Below, piece by piece: positions 35,596-46,718 of a DNA stretch of 64,000 bases. The DNA comes from Ferirhizobium litorale. Lineage in GTDB: Bacteria; Pseudomonadota; Alphaproteobacteria; Rhizobiales; Rhizobiaceae. Below the pieces are notes generated by a model that was given only the letters and a program-made list of their open reading frames with translations, was not told the DNA's origin and did not search any database. Where the stretch lies: the NCBI GenBank assembly GCA_030028905.1, contig JALDYZ010000003.1:372001-436000 (forward strand), read 5' to 3'. Position 1 is the first letter of the stretch. The number at the start of each line of letters is the position of its first letter. Made by a program: the position numbers and the translations under genes.

Positions 35596-35835
35596 GCCTC
35601 AAGCCGAGCTTGACGGAGACACTTCCGTTTTGGGGCCGGAAGTGGAAAGTCGGGTTTGCGTCGCAGTAGTTAGGATTGCCGCCATTTGCTTCGACGCCCT
35701 CCGCGGGGCCCGCGAATGCCTTCACGAAAATCACAGTTCGAAGGCAGTCATCGTCTCAAGGTGCATTTGTGGCGGAGGCCTGAAGCCGCAGCCGCTTTTG
35801 ACATAAGAGAAGCTCTGCACACGCCTCACTATGGA

Positions 35836-37619
<1,784 letters not shown>

Positions 37620-37623
<4 letters not shown>

Positions 37624-38579
37624 TCGAAGACGGCCCTCGGGAAGTAGAAGCTGACCACGACGTTCGGCATGTCGACGATCTCGGAAATGCGAAGATCGCC
37701 ACAGGTCGAGACGAGCATGTAGGCATCGACTGGATCCATCTTCTGCGTTGTTGCGAGAAGATCGACCATGTTGGCGACGGCATCCTTGGCCGCGGTCCAC
37801 AGGTCAGGACCGATGCCTGTCGTGACCTCATAGCCCTTGGCGTCGAGATGACGCGTGACCGGGCCCGGCGTCGTGAAACGCGGAGTCTTGAGCGGCTGGT
37901 CCTTGATAAGGTCGAGCGTCAGCACGACGTCGAAGGGGCTTTCGATTGCGGTACCGCAGACCTCGCCATCGCCCTGGGCGGCGTGGGTATCGCCGACAGA
38001 GAACAGCGCGCCGTCGACCTCGACCGGCAGATAGAGCGTCGTTCCGGCGCACAGGTCGCGGATGTCGAGATTGCCGCCGACGCGCCGCGGCGGGACAACC
38101 GTATGGTGACCCTTTTCAGCGAGCGCATTGCCGATGGTCCCTGCAAAGGGTTTAAGGGGCACGCGCCCGTTCTTGCCGAACAGGGCCGGCTCCATGCTCG
38201 TCGCGTCGAACTTCCAGACATTGAGCGCGGGCACGGTGAACTGATCGGCAAGCAGGCCGAAGCCGGGAATGTTTGCCGTCCAGCCGAAGCCGGCGCCGTC
38301 GCGAAGCTGCGGCGTGAAGCTCTCGATCGTCACCTTCAGCGCGTCACCGGGCTTCGCTCCATCGATGTAGATCGGACCAGAGACCGGGTTGATCTTGGCG
38401 AAATCCAGCGCGACCACGTCCTCGACGGTGGACTGGGGACCAAGTTGGCCCCCAGAGCTGTCGAGGCACTGGAACAGGATCGTCTCGCCCGGTGCAGCCG
38501 TCAGCGCAGGGGCAAAGGAATTGTCCCAGCCGAAATGGTGCTGATGGGCGTGGATCGTGTGGTTGCAGTGCCTGCACAT
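37620..38579 (-). CDS. Acetamidase/formamidase family protein (FmdA/AmdA type)
   Basis: 319 aa. Family motifs: HQHHFGWDNSFAPALTAAPGETILFQ near the start, FAKINPVSGPIYIDGAKPGDALKV, VPPRRVGGNLDIRDLCAGTTLYLPVEVDGALFSVGDTHAAQGDGEVCGTAIE, and PVDAYMLVSTCGDLRISEIVD. These are zinc-dependent enzymes that hydrolyse formamide or short amides to the acid and ammonia. ATG 38579 follows AAGGAG inside the end of the binding-protein gene; the longer frame to 38657 overlaps that gene. With AmiC/AmiR-like regulation upstream, the operon likely supplies nitrogen from small amides. Confidence 0.9.
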
Positions 38580-38586
38580 GGCTGCA

Positions 38587-40203
38587 TCACTCCTTGATGA
38601 AGACGTAATCGTAGTTGACCGGGATCGACACCGGATCGACGTACAGGGCGCTGTCACCGCCCATACGGGCAGACTTCATCGTATAGCGCTGTTCATTGAA
38701 CACCGGCGCCCACGGCGCGTCTTCCATCACCTTCATGTAGATCTCGGACCACTTGGCCAGACGCTCGTCCGCCTTGGCCGGATCGACGATGGAATCTGCT
38801 TCGGCGGCCAGCTTATCGAGGTCCGCGTTGCAGTACTTCGCCCAGTTCCAGCCGCCTTCGCCGGCACCGCTGCACCCCAGGATCGGACCATAGAAGTTTG
38901 CCGGATCCGGGAAGTCGGCGATCCACGCCATGCCGCCCGACCAGATCATCGGGGCGTTGCCGGCACCACCGGCCTCGATCACGTTGGCCTGCGCCAGCGA
39001 CTTGATCGATGCATTGATGCCGATGGCCTTCAGGTCCTGCTGGATAGCCTGGGCGATACGCGGGTTCGGGTCGGTGTTCATGACGAACAGTTCCGTGTCG
39101 AAGCCGTCTGCGTAACCAGCCTCGGCCAGGAGCTTCTTTGCGCCTTCCTGATCGAACTTGTAGCCCTCATAGCCTTTGGTGTAGCCCGGCATGGATGGCG
39201 GAAGCGGCTGGGTTGCCGGAACGGCGCGACCGTTGATGACCTGAACGATTCGATCCTTGTTGATCGCCATGTTGACGGCACGGCGCACCTCGACCTTGTC
39301 GAAAGGTGCCTTTGTGACGTTCATGGTGATATAGCCGGTGTGCAACTGGCCGCCTTCGACCACGAGGCTTTTCTGCGCCTCGTCCTTCATCACTTCCACG
39401 AACTTGGCCGGCGGAATGCCGTCGCCCGGAATGTCGACTTCGCCGTTCTGAGCGCGCAGCAAGGCGACGACCGGTTCCTGGCCGACTTCAACCGTGAAGC
39501 TGTCGAGGTAAGGAACACCCGAGATCCAGTAATCGGCGTTCTTCTCGAACACGAGGCGCTGGCCGAGCGTCCATTCGGTCAGCTTGAATGCACCGGTGCC
39601 GACCGGCTTCTTGCCGAAGTCTGCGCCGGCTTCTTCGACCGCTTCCTTCGGCACGACAAAAGAAAAGTTGAGCGCCATCACGTGCAGGAATGTTGCGTCC
39701 GGGCGCGACAGCTTGAAGACGACGGTGCTCGCATCGGGAGCAGAGACGCCCGAGACCGTCTCGGCCTTGCCCTCTGCGGCTGCGTCATAGCCGTCGATCA
39801 TCGCAAAGAAGCCTTGGCCGGGCGACTGAGTGGCCGGATTGATCACACGGTTGATCGAGTAGACGACGTCGTCAGCCACCAGCGCGCGGCCATTGTGGAA
39901 CTTGACGCCCGGGCGCAGTTTGAATGTGTAGGTTAGGCCGTCCTCGGAAATCTCATAGCTCTCGGCAAGGCCCGGACGCAGGTTGGTCGTGCCGGGCTCG
40001 TAGTCCATCAGGCCGTCGAAGACCGACTTGATCATCGACCAGTTCTGCCAGTCATAGCCGATGGCCGGATCGAGCGTTGCGACATCGTCCTTGTAGGTAA
40101 CGACCATGTTGCCGCCGTGTTTCGGCTCCTGGGCCTGAGCCGGGGCAAAGGCCGGCAGGGCCATGAGGGTTGCGAGCGCAGTTGAAAGGATAAGCTTCTT
40201 CAT
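38587..40203 (-). CDS. Peptide/amide-type ABC transporter substrate-binding protein (SBP family 5)
   Basis: 538 aa with a signal peptide (MKKLILSTALATLMALPAFA) cleaved near AQAQEP. Family 5 motifs: LDPAIGYDWQNWSMIKSVFDGL, LRPGLAESYEISEDGLTYTFKLRPGVKFHNGR and DDVVYSINRV. Such proteins bind peptides, nickel, opines or other small ligands. The amidase and AmiC/AmiR context points to an amide or modified peptide. It is followed at once by the amidase gene. Confidence 0.9.
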   Translation of the reverse strand: MKKLILSTALATLMALPAFAPAQAQEPKHGGNMVVTYKDDVATLDPAIGYDWQNWSMIKSVFDGLMDYEPGTTNLRPGLAESYEISEDGLTYTFKLRPGVKFHNGRALVADDVVYSINRVINPATQSPGQGFFAMIDGYDAAAEGKAETVSGVSAPDASTVVFKLSRPDATFLHVMALNFSFVVPKEAVEEAGADFGKKPVGTGAFKLTEWTLGQRLVFEKNADYWISGVPYLDSFTVEVGQEPVVALLRAQNGEVDIPGDGIPPAKFVEVMKDEAQKSLVVEGGQLHTGYITMNVTKAPFDKVEVRRAVNMAINKDRIVQVINGRAVPATQPLPPSMPGYTKGYEGYKFDQEGAKKLLAEAGYADGFDTELFVMNTDPNPRIAQAIQQDLKAIGINASIKSLAQANVIEAGGAGNAPMIWSGGMAWIADFPDPANFYGPILGCSGAGEGGWNWAKYCNADLDKLAAEADSIVDPAKADERLAKWSEIYMKVMEDAPWAPVFNEQRYTMKSARMGGDSALYVDPVSIPVNYDYVFIKE

Positions 40204-40230
40204 AGGCCTTACTCCTGTGGGTTGACGGTT

Positions 40231-41151
40231 TCAGCGCAGCTTGATGCGCGGATCGATGAGCGGCGAAATCAGGTCGGCGATCAGGTTGCCGATGACGATG
40301 CCGCAGGCTGAGACGAGCGTGACCCCCATGATGATCGGGATGTCGACACGCTGAATCGCTTGCCAGGCGAGTTGGCCGATACCGGGCCAGCCGAAGACGC
40401 TCTCGACGACGACGATGCCTGACATGAACAGGCCGATGTCGATGCCGATCATGGCGATGATCGGCAGGATGGCGTTGGGCAGCGCATGCCCAAGGATGAC
40501 CTTGCTGCGGCCGAGGCCCTTGGCGCGGGCGGTGCGGATGAAGTCGGCGCGCAGGACGTCGATCATGGAGGATCGCATGATGCGCGAGTACCAGCCCGAG
40601 CCGAGGATGCCGAGCGTCACTGCCGGTAGTACAAGGTGAGAGAACGTGCCGTAGCCACCAATCGGAAACCAGCCAAGCTTCACCGCAAAGACATACAGCA
40701 GCAGAAGGGCGACAACGAACTGCGGTGCGGAGACCGTCAGGAAGCTCGTCAGCATCAGGCCGTTGTCGATCGTCTTGCCCCGATTGAGCGCCGCGACGAT
40801 GCCAAGCGGCAGGCCTATCAGAAGCTCGCAACCAATCGCCGCCACCAGTAGGAGCAAAGTTGCCGGTAGGCGCGAAAACAGAAGTTCCGCGACTTCCGTC
40901 TTCTGAAGATACGAGCGTCCGAAATCGCCCTGAACAAGGTTCCACAGGTAGTTGCCGTACTGCACGAGGAACGGCTGGTCGAGGCCAAGCTGCTGGCGGA
41001 TGCTTTCAACCGTCGCCGTCGTTGCTGAACGGCCGGCGATCTGACGGACCGGGTCTGCGGGCAGGACGTAGAGCAGGACGAAGGTGATGAACGAGACACC
41101 CAGCAGGATAAGCGCCGACTGAACGAGGCGTCTGAGGATATAGGCAGCCAT
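40231..41151 (-). CDS. Peptide-type ABC transporter permease 1 (DppB type)
   Basis: 306 aa, six membrane segments. The N-terminus AAYILRRLVQSALILLGVSFITFVLLYVLPADP is typical of DppB. The EAA loop reads RTARAKGLGRSKVILGHALPNAILP. Its ATG overlaps the stop of the other permease (TGATG). It forms the channel with the DppC-type protein. Confidence 0.92.
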   Translation of the reverse strand: MAAYILRRLVQSALILLGVSFITFVLLYVLPADPVRQIAGRSATTATVESIRQQLGLDQPFLVQYGNYLWNLVQGDFGRSYLQKTEVAELLFSRLPATLLLLVAAIGCELLIGLPLGIVAALNRGKTIDNGLMLTSFLTVSAPQFVVALLLLYVFAVKLGWFPIGGYGTFSHLVLPAVTLGILGSGWYSRIMRSSMIDVLRADFIRTARAKGLGRSKVILGHALPNAILPIIAMIGIDIGLFMSGIVVVESVFGWPGIGQLAWQAIQRVDIPIIMGVTLVSACGIVIGNLIADLISPLIDPRIKLR

Positions 41152-42050
41152 CAGTCACGCCCCTGTTGTGTCGGATCGAGAATGTCGCGCAGCGCGTCAC
41201 CGACGAGGTTGAAGGCGAGTGCAAGCAGCAGGATCGCCGCGCCGGGAATGAAGACGAGCCATGGTGCCGACTGGAAGTAGGTCTGGTTCTCGAAGATGAT
41301 GTTGCCCCAGGATGGTATCGGCGGCTGAACGCCGATACCGAGGAAGGACAAGGTCGCCTCCAGCAGAACGGTGGTCGAGATTCCGAGCGTACCCCAGACG
41401 ATCAATGTCGGAATGAGATGAGGCAGGATGTGCTTGAAGAGAATGCGGCCGTAACCGGCGCCAAGCGTTTTTTCAGCAGCGATGTAGTCTCGCTCGGCGA
41501 GCGACGAGGTTTGCGTGAAGATCACCCGGGCCGTTTGTACCCAGTTCACGAAGGCAATCACCATCGCGACGATCCAGAGCGACGGGGAAAAGATCGCTGC
41601 AAGACAGATCGCCAGCAGCAGTGCCGGGAACGCCATCATCAGATCGGTGAAACGCATGAGCACCGCACCGATCACCCCGCGGAAATAGCCTGCGGTCACC
41701 CCCACCAGCGTGCCGATAAGCAAAGCGGCTCCGTTGGCAACGAGGCCGATCACGAGCGAGGTCTGCGCGCCGTACAGGATGCGTGAGAACAAATCGCGAC
41801 CGAGAAGATCCGTGCCGAACCAGAATGTCTCGCTCGGGGGCAGCGGTGCGCCTTCGATCGTCAAGCCGTCAAAGAACTGCTCGTAAGGATCGAACGGCGC
41901 AAGCCACCTGGCGAAGACCGCGCCACCAACGCAGATGAGGGTGATCAGCAGCCCCAAGAGTGCCAGCTTGCGCTGAGCCAGTTCACGCAGCACGGACGGC
42001 CCACTCTCCGACACGACCAAGGGTTCAGGCGGGATCGATGCGTCTGCCAT
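41151..42050 (-). CDS. Peptide-type ABC transporter permease 2 (DppC type)
   Basis: 299 aa, six membrane segments. Conserved DppC pieces: FWFGTDLLGRDLFSRILYGAQTSL, YFRGVIGAVLMRFTDLMMAFPALLLAI and YIAAEKTLGAGYGRILFKHILPHLIP. ATG 42050 is preferred; it lies inside the end of the amiR-like gene (26-bp overlap), with AAAGGGG upstream. An earlier in-frame ATG at 42068 is possible. Confidence 0.9.
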   Translation of the reverse strand: MADASIPPEPLVVSESGPSVLRELAQRKLALLGLLITLICVGGAVFARWLAPFDPYEQFFDGLTIEGAPLPPSETFWFGTDLLGRDLFSRILYGAQTSLVIGLVANGAALLIGTLVGVTAGYFRGVIGAVLMRFTDLMMAFPALLLAICLAAIFSPSLWIVAMVIAFVNWVQTARVIFTQTSSLAERDYIAAEKTLGAGYGRILFKHILPHLIPTLIVWGTLGISTTVLLEATLSFLGIGVQPPIPSWGNIIFENQTYFQSAPWLVFIPGAAILLLALAFNLVGDALRDILDPTQQGRD

Positions 42051-42636
42051 CGTCGTTGCCCCTTTCATTCGAATAGTTTGCCACAAGCCGCTCCGCGGCA
42101 ATTTCGATCGTCACGCGCCATGCCATTGCAGTCTGGCGCAAGAGGTCATAGGCCTCGGCCTCGGTCTTGCCCTTCATCACGAAGATCATGACGGCGCGCA
42201 CGATCGTCTGGCGCGCCGAGAGGCGGCTTTGCAGGTCGGCAATCAGGACCTCGGATGCATTGGCCCGATCGAAATTGCTGCGCGCGACGAGAAGAGCCGC
42301 GTAGACGCCCTTGTCGCTCATGGGCTTCAGGAGCTGCGCGTGTGCGCCCATTTCCATCGCCCACCTCAAGCGGCCAGGCGCTTCCGACCCAATCAACGCG
42401 ATCATCGGCATCGGCGATTGACCGGGCGCCCAAGGGAACTGCTCGTCGTGCCCCATGTCGGCATCGTAGAAGATAAAGTCGGCCTCAATCGTCTCCGCCG
42501 GCAGTTCCGGCCAGGCTTCGCGCACCTCCAGCCCGATTACCCCGAGCTGGCGGACAAGACCGTGAACGGATGGGTGAGGCCGGTGCAGGATCCAGGCCGT
42601 TGCTCCACCCAGATTTTCTGTCCTGATGCGCGTCAT
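42025..42636 (-). CDS. amiR: AmiR/NasR-like antiterminator with ANTAR RNA-binding domain
   Basis: 203 aa. The N-terminal two thirds is a pseudo-receiver like AmiR (WILHRPHPSVHGLVRQLGVIGLEV, then FYDADMGHDEQFP). The C-terminal ANTAR domain (SRLSARQTIVRAVMIFVMKGKTEAEAYDLLRQTAM) binds paired RNA hairpins and prevents termination. In Pseudomonas, AmiC holds AmiR inactive until an amide is bound. Here the ATG overlaps the amiC-like stop (TAATG), and the operon leader contains a strong terminator (43724-43769), so the same mechanism is likely. Confidence 0.88.
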   Translation of the reverse strand: MTRIRTENLGGATAWILHRPHPSVHGLVRQLGVIGLEVREAWPELPAETIEADFIFYDADMGHDEQFPWAPGQSPMPMIALIGSEAPGRLRWAMEMGAHAQLLKPMSDKGVYAALLVARSNFDRANASEVLIADLQSRLSARQTIVRAVMIFVMKGKTEAEAYDLLRQTAMAWRVTIEIAAERLVANYSNERGNDDGRRIDPA

Positions 42637-43709
42637 TACACGACCTTCAGCCGGGAACCCGTATGCACGGGCTGCGAACGTTGCGTCAGGTACGGATCGG
42701 CCCGCGTCTCAGGCAGCCGCTTGATCTCGTTGAACCGCCCGCTCTCGAGCCGCGCAATGATGGCAGGCTGGCGCGCGTGAAGGTGTACAGGATCGAGCCG
42801 CGTCGGGCGGCCACTACGGAGCGCTGTGTGTAACAGCTCCGCCAAAGGGAGCTCTTCTGCCCCCGGGCGGCCATGAAGCAGCAGAGCCAGTTCATGCACG
42901 GACTGGCGCGCCATCTCGTGAAACGATCCGCCGGTACCACCGCCTGGCTCAAACCAGGGACCGGCCGAGACCAGTCCTTCGGCCGCCTCGCCGGCCGCGT
43001 CGATCTCGCATTCTGTGAAGTTGCACGACAACACGGTCACGTCATGGGCGAATTCGGTCTCCTGCTTCAACTCGGTCAGCCGCGCGAGAAACGCATAGGA
43101 GCTGTCTCCGACAAGCGAGTTCAGTATGAAGCTCGGCTTTAGCGTCCGGATGTCATGGATAATGTGGTCGAGTTCGGTATCGCCGATCGGCAGATAGCGA
43201 TCGCCGAGGATCTGGCCCCCCGCCGCCGCGATCTTCTCGCGCGCGATCTGAGCCATTTCCCATCCCCAGATATAGTTAGAGCCGACGAGGTAGGCACGGG
43301 TGCCGAGCGTGGGCAGCGCCCAGTCCAGAAGCGGCAGCAGATGCTGGTTCGGGCATGCGTGCATGTAGGCGACACGCTCGGACGCCTCGAAGCCCTCGTA
43401 GGGCACGGGATACCACAGAATTCCGTCAAACCGCTCGAGTTCAGGAATGACCTCCTTGCGGCTCGCAGATGTGATGCAGCCGAAGATATGGCGTGCCCCG
43501 GAACCACGCAGGATTTCACGGCAAAGCGGCGCATAGCGATCGAGTCGTCCCTCCGGGTCGCGCTCGGTGACGCGGAAGGAAACGTCGAGCCTCGGATCGG
43601 CATTCACCTCCTCCACACCACGAAACACACCGTCGCGACTGGCGCGGGACAATGCGGCATACATGCCGCTACGTGAAAGAAGTACGCCTATATCTACGGT
43701 ACGCTTCAT
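42636..43709 (-). CDS. amiC: AmiC-like amide sensor / branched-chain-amino-acid-type binding protein
   Basis: 357 aa without a signal peptide, consistent with a cytoplasmic ligand sensor. Type I binding fold: DIGVLLSRSGMYAALSRASRDG, FGCITSASRKEVIPELERFDGILWYPVPYEGFEASERVAYMHACPNQHLLPLLDW, and YLVGSNYIWGWEMAQIAREKI, a close match to AmiC. The start is ATG 43709: the longer frame to 43748 would place codons inside the leader terminator. AmiC sequesters AmiR and releases it on amide binding. It is the first gene of the operon. Confidence 0.88.
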   Translation of the reverse strand: MKRTVDIGVLLSRSGMYAALSRASRDGVFRGVEEVNADPRLDVSFRVTERDPEGRLDRYAPLCREILRGSGARHIFGCITSASRKEVIPELERFDGILWYPVPYEGFEASERVAYMHACPNQHLLPLLDWALPTLGTRAYLVGSNYIWGWEMAQIAREKIAAAGGQILGDRYLPIGDTELDHIIHDIRTLKPSFILNSLVGDSSYAFLARLTELKQETEFAHDVTVLSCNFTECEIDAAGEAAEGLVSAGPWFEPGGGTGGSFHEMARQSVHELALLLHGRPGAEELPLAELLHTALRSGRPTRLDPVHLHARQPAIIARLESGRFNEIKRLPETRADPYLTQRSQPVHTGSRLKVV

Positions 43710-43723
43710 CGAAATTCCAATGC

Positions 43724-43769
43724 AAAAAGCCCCGACGATGCGCGTCATAGACGCGATCGAAACGGGGCT
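43724..43769 (-). terminator. Leader terminator directly upstream of amiC (antitermination target)
   Basis: On the minus strand AGCCCCG (43769-43763) pairs with CGGGGCT (43734-43728), followed by a T run (43728-43724). Inside, CGATCGCGTC pairs with GACGCG-c-ATCG around a TAT loop, making a long stem. It ends 14 bp before the amiC start, so transcription must pass it to enter the operon. This is the expected layout for AmiR-type antitermination. Just upstream, GGC-ACCTGA-GCC (43777-43766) forms a small hairpin with a six-base loop that overlaps the terminator arm, and GGCTA-N12-TAGCC (43799-43778) forms another. Confidence 0.8.
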
Positions 43770-43799
43770 CAGGTGCCGGCTATTTGTTCCAGTCTAGCC

Positions 43800-44460
43800 T
43801 CGGAAAAGGCAGATTGGAAGCTTAATTTCGAAATGAGGTGGTGAAATCGCACGATTGCTTCTCACCCACCTCCTGCCGCGCAACAATTGTGCATCTGCTG
43901 CTTTCTTGCCCGATTCGCTTTCAGGATCTGCGAGGGGTCATGCTAACGAACTCTGCAACCTCCCAGTGCTTCAGGAGGCCCCTTCCCCGTGCAGACACCT
44001 TCGTGTGCTAAATAGCTTACGGACAGCACACGGCCTCTTGTCGGTCATCATGACGCCCGCGTAGCGACATCAGCTTCATAACGCGCTGTGAGGCGTGCCC
44101 AAGGCAACGCATGGTTCCCGCAAGCGCGACGGCGTCCTGCAAGACCTACAAGTGGGCGCGAAGTAGCAGGGCGACCTATCGCCGCCAGACGGCTAGCTCG
44201 AAGCCAGAGGGGAAATTATTGCCGCTCTCCTGTCCTGTTGACTGGCGCCCAAAGCCAGGGAACAAAGGTGGTATCCACGGCCGCTCACGGGAGGAAAAAA
44301 ATATATCCGGCATTCCCCACCAGAAAAAGTGACGTCTTTGCAGCTACTTGGCGCGATTTCGCGTCAAGAACCATGTGACGTCCTCCAGATCCCGGGGATG
44401 CCTGGAGCTCAGTAAAAAGACGGCTGGGGACCCTAGTCGACTGAACAAGCCGTGACCAAT
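43800..44460. other. Intergenic region between amide operon and IS element
   Basis: About 660 bases without a convincing gene. The first part must hold the amiC promoter on the minus strand, but no clear -35/-10 pair stands out. At 44241-44255, CTGGC and GCCAG form a small hairpin followed by GGAAC. The rest looks non-coding, perhaps old insertion debris. Confidence 0.45.
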
Positions 44461-44612
44461 GACAGTTTCGGGGCCGATGAACGAACCCGCTGCGCGGGAG
44501 GGCGTCTGCGGTTGAGGTAGAGGTAGAGGGCACAGGCTGAAGGTTGCGCCTGCATTGAGCGTCGTCCAGCAGCGGCAGAGCATGACGGGCTTCTTCAACA
44601 AGGAGCCCGGCC

Positions 44613-45521
44613 ATGGAGCACCCCCATCTCGACGCACCCATCAGCCCGCTGCGCCAACGGTTGATCGACGACATGAACATGCGGCGCTTCTCACGCGAGA
44701 CGCAGCGCAACTACCTCCGCGACATCGGACGCCTGGCGACATTCCTCGGGCGTTCACCGGACACGGCGACCGCCGACGACCTGCGCCGGTTCCAGATCGA
44801 GCAGCAGGAGGACGGCGTTCCCGTTCCGACGATGAACAGCATCGTGTCGGCATTACGCTTCCTCTTCACCCAGACCCTCGACCGCCCGGACCTGGCGCGC
44901 AGGCTCGTCCGGCTGGCGCATCCGCGCAGGCTGCCCGTGGTGCTGAGCCGCGACGAGGTGGCACGGCTGCTCAACGCCACCACCTGTCTCAAGCACCAGG
45001 CGGCATTGTCGGTCGCCTATGGCGCCGGTCTGCGCGTCGCCGAGGTGTCGATGCTGAAGGTCGCCGACATCGACAGCGAGCGCATGCTGCTGCGCGTCGA
45101 GCGTGGCAAGGGCGGACGCTATCGCAACGCCATGCTCTCCGAGGATCTGCTCGCTCTCCTACGTGAGTGGTGGAAGGTCGGACGCCAGCAGGGCGTGATG
45201 CACCGCGACGGCTGGCTCTTCCCGGGGCAGCACGCGATGAAGCCGATCAGCACGCGGCAGCTCTACCGCATCGTCGTCGAGGCGGCGCGGGCCGCCGATA
45301 TTGCCAAGCGGGTCGGGCCGCATACGCTGCGCCACAGCTTCGCGACCCACTTGCTGGAGGACGGCACCGACATCCGGATCATCCAGGTCCTGCTCGGGCA
45401 CGCCAAGCTCAACAACACCGCCTTCTACACCAAGGTCGCGACCAAGACGGTGAGAACGGTCACGAGCCCGCTCGACAAGCTCGGCCTGTTCAGGCCGGGA
45501 GAGATCTCGCCCGACGGCTGA
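44613..45521 (+). CDS. Tyrosine recombinase/integrase of the IS91-family element
   Basis: 302 aa. N-terminal SAM-like core-binding domain (RQRLIDDMNMRRFSRETQRNYLRDIGRLATFLG) and C-terminal catalytic domain. Catalytic residues: Arg in GAGLRVAEVSML, H-x-x-R in HTLRHSFATHLLEDG, the late His in VLLGHAKLNNT and Tyr in AFYTKVATK. Such XerC/D-like proteins accompany many IS91-family transposases. ACAAGGAGCCCGGCC precedes the ATG. It is co-directional with the transposase and almost touches it. Confidence 0.9.
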   Translation: MEHPHLDAPISPLRQRLIDDMNMRRFSRETQRNYLRDIGRLATFLGRSPDTATADDLRRFQIEQQEDGVPVPTMNSIVSALRFLFTQTLDRPDLARRLVRLAHPRRLPVVLSRDEVARLLNATTCLKHQAALSVAYGAGLRVAEVSMLKVADIDSERMLLRVERGKGGRYRNAMLSEDLLALLREWWKVGRQQGVMHRDGWLFPGQHAMKPISTRQLYRIVVEAARAADIAKRVGPHTLRHSFATHLLEDGTDIRIIQVLLGHAKLNNTAFYTKVATKTVRTVTSPLDKLGLFRPGEISPDG

Positions 45522-45524
45522 GCC

Positions 45525-46718
45525 GTGCGCCCCTTGATCGAGGTCGCCGACATCTTCCGTGCAGCGGGGCCTGTCTACCGGGCCGCCCATGCAGGTCACC
45601 TGAGCCTTACCCAGTTCAAGGTCATGTCGGCGATCGAGAACTGCCGCACCGCAGCGCTCGGCGGTCACGTTGAGGCCTGCGAGGACTGCGGCCAGTGGCG
45701 GATCGCTTACAACTCCTGCCGCAACCGGCACTGCCCGAAGTGCCAGAGCGCGGCCGCGCGCACCTGGCTCGCAGAGCGGGAGGCCGACCTTCTCCCGGTC
45801 GGCTACTTCCACGTCGTGTTCACGCTGCCGGCCGAGGTCGCCGACATCGCCTTCCAGAACAAGACGCTCGTCTACGACCTGCTGTTCAAGGCGGCGTCGG
45901 AGACGATGGTGACGATTGCCGCCGATCCCAAGCACCTCGGCGCGAGGATCGGCATCACCGCCGTGCTCCACACCTGGGGGTCGGCGATGACCCACCATCC
46001 GCACCTGCACATGATCGTGCCAGGCGGCGGCATCGCGCCGGACGCAAGCCGCTGGATCTCCTCGCGTCCGGCCTTCCTGCTTCCGGTGCGTGTGCTCGGC
46101 AAACTGTTCCGCCGGCTGTTCCTGACCCGGCTGGTCGCTCTGCACGACGCGGGACGGCTCAGCTTCTTCGGCACCCTTGCCCATCTCGCCGAGCGGCGGG
46201 CATTCCTGCGCTACCTTGCTCCCGTCCGAAAGAAGCGCTGGGTGGTCTACGCCAAGGCACCCTTCGCCGGACCGGAGGCGGTGCTCGCCTACCTGTCGCG
46301 CTACACCCACCGCGTGGCGATCTCGAACAGTCGGCTGATCGCCTTCGGCGAGACCGGCGTCACCTTCCGCTACAAGGACTACCGCCGCGACGGCACGGAC
46401 CGGCAGCAGGTCATGACGCTTGCGGCCGACGAGTTCATCCGCCGCTTTCTGATCCATGTCCTGCCACGAGGCTTCCACCGCATCCGCCACTACGGTCTGC
46501 TGGCTGCCTCCGCCCGCAGGGCCAGTCTCGCGCTCGCCCGCGCACTCCTGGATGTCGCGGCGCCGCCTGGTGACGACACACCAGACGAACCGGAAGACTT
46601 CCGCCCGCCATGCCCCTGCTGCGGCGGACGCATGATCGTCATCGAGGTGTTCGAACGGTGGAACCAGCCGCGCGGACCGCCGCACGGATCGGCAACAAAC
46701 CGGGAGACCGACCCATGA
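45525..46718 (+). CDS. IS91-family (HUH, Y2) transposase
   Basis: 397 aa. N-terminal zinc-binding region CEDCGQWRIAYNSCRNRHCPKCQ, then LPVGYFHVVFTLP, the histidine (HUH) motif THHPHLHMIVPGGG, and the paired tyrosines YLSRYTHRVAISN (Y-x3-Y). The C-terminus has CPCCGG. This is the standard IS91/IS801/IS1294 layout for rolling-circle transposition. The start is GTG 45525, 3 bp after the recombinase stop. Length is normal and no frameshift is seen. Confidence 0.93.
   Translation: MRPLIEVADIFRAAGPVYRAAHAGHLSLTQFKVMSAIENCRTAALGGHVEACEDCGQWRIAYNSCRNRHCPKCQSAAARTWLAEREADLLPVGYFHVVFTLPAEVADIAFQNKTLVYDLLFKAASETMVTIAADPKHLGARIGITAVLHTWGSAMTHHPHLHMIVPGGGIAPDASRWISSRPAFLLPVRVLGKLFRRLFLTRLVALHDAGRLSFFGTLAHLAERRAFLRYLAPVRKKRWVVYAKAPFAGPEAVLAYLSRYTHRVAISNSRLIAFGETGVTFRYKDYRRDGTDRQQVMTLAADEFIRRFLIHVLPRGFHRIRHYGLLAASARRASLALARALLDVAAPPGDDTPDEPEDFRPPCPCCGGRMIVIEVFERWNQPRGPPHGSATNRETDP

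Larger units (their letters stand above)
35194..35835. other. 642-bp intergenic region with stacked inverted repeats
   Basis: It separates the proton-ATPase promoter from the 3' end of the amide operon. It holds a terminator-like hairpin (35482-35515) and a 15-bp inverted repeat (35534-35595), listed separately. A 208-codon minus-strand frame overlaps the start of the ATPase gene and crosses both structures; its composition is not protein-like, and no gene is called. Confidence 0.55.

Noticed and set aside
35108..35734. 208-codon minus-strand frame upstream of the proton ATPase
   Set aside because: Overlaps the ATPase start, crosses two strong inverted repeats, and reads as low-complexity Ser/Arg sequence.
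40231..41790. GGTATCGG/CCGATACC words in the amide permease genes
   Set aside because: They are inside coding sequence and not near a promoter; chance occurrences of the stress-cluster box word.
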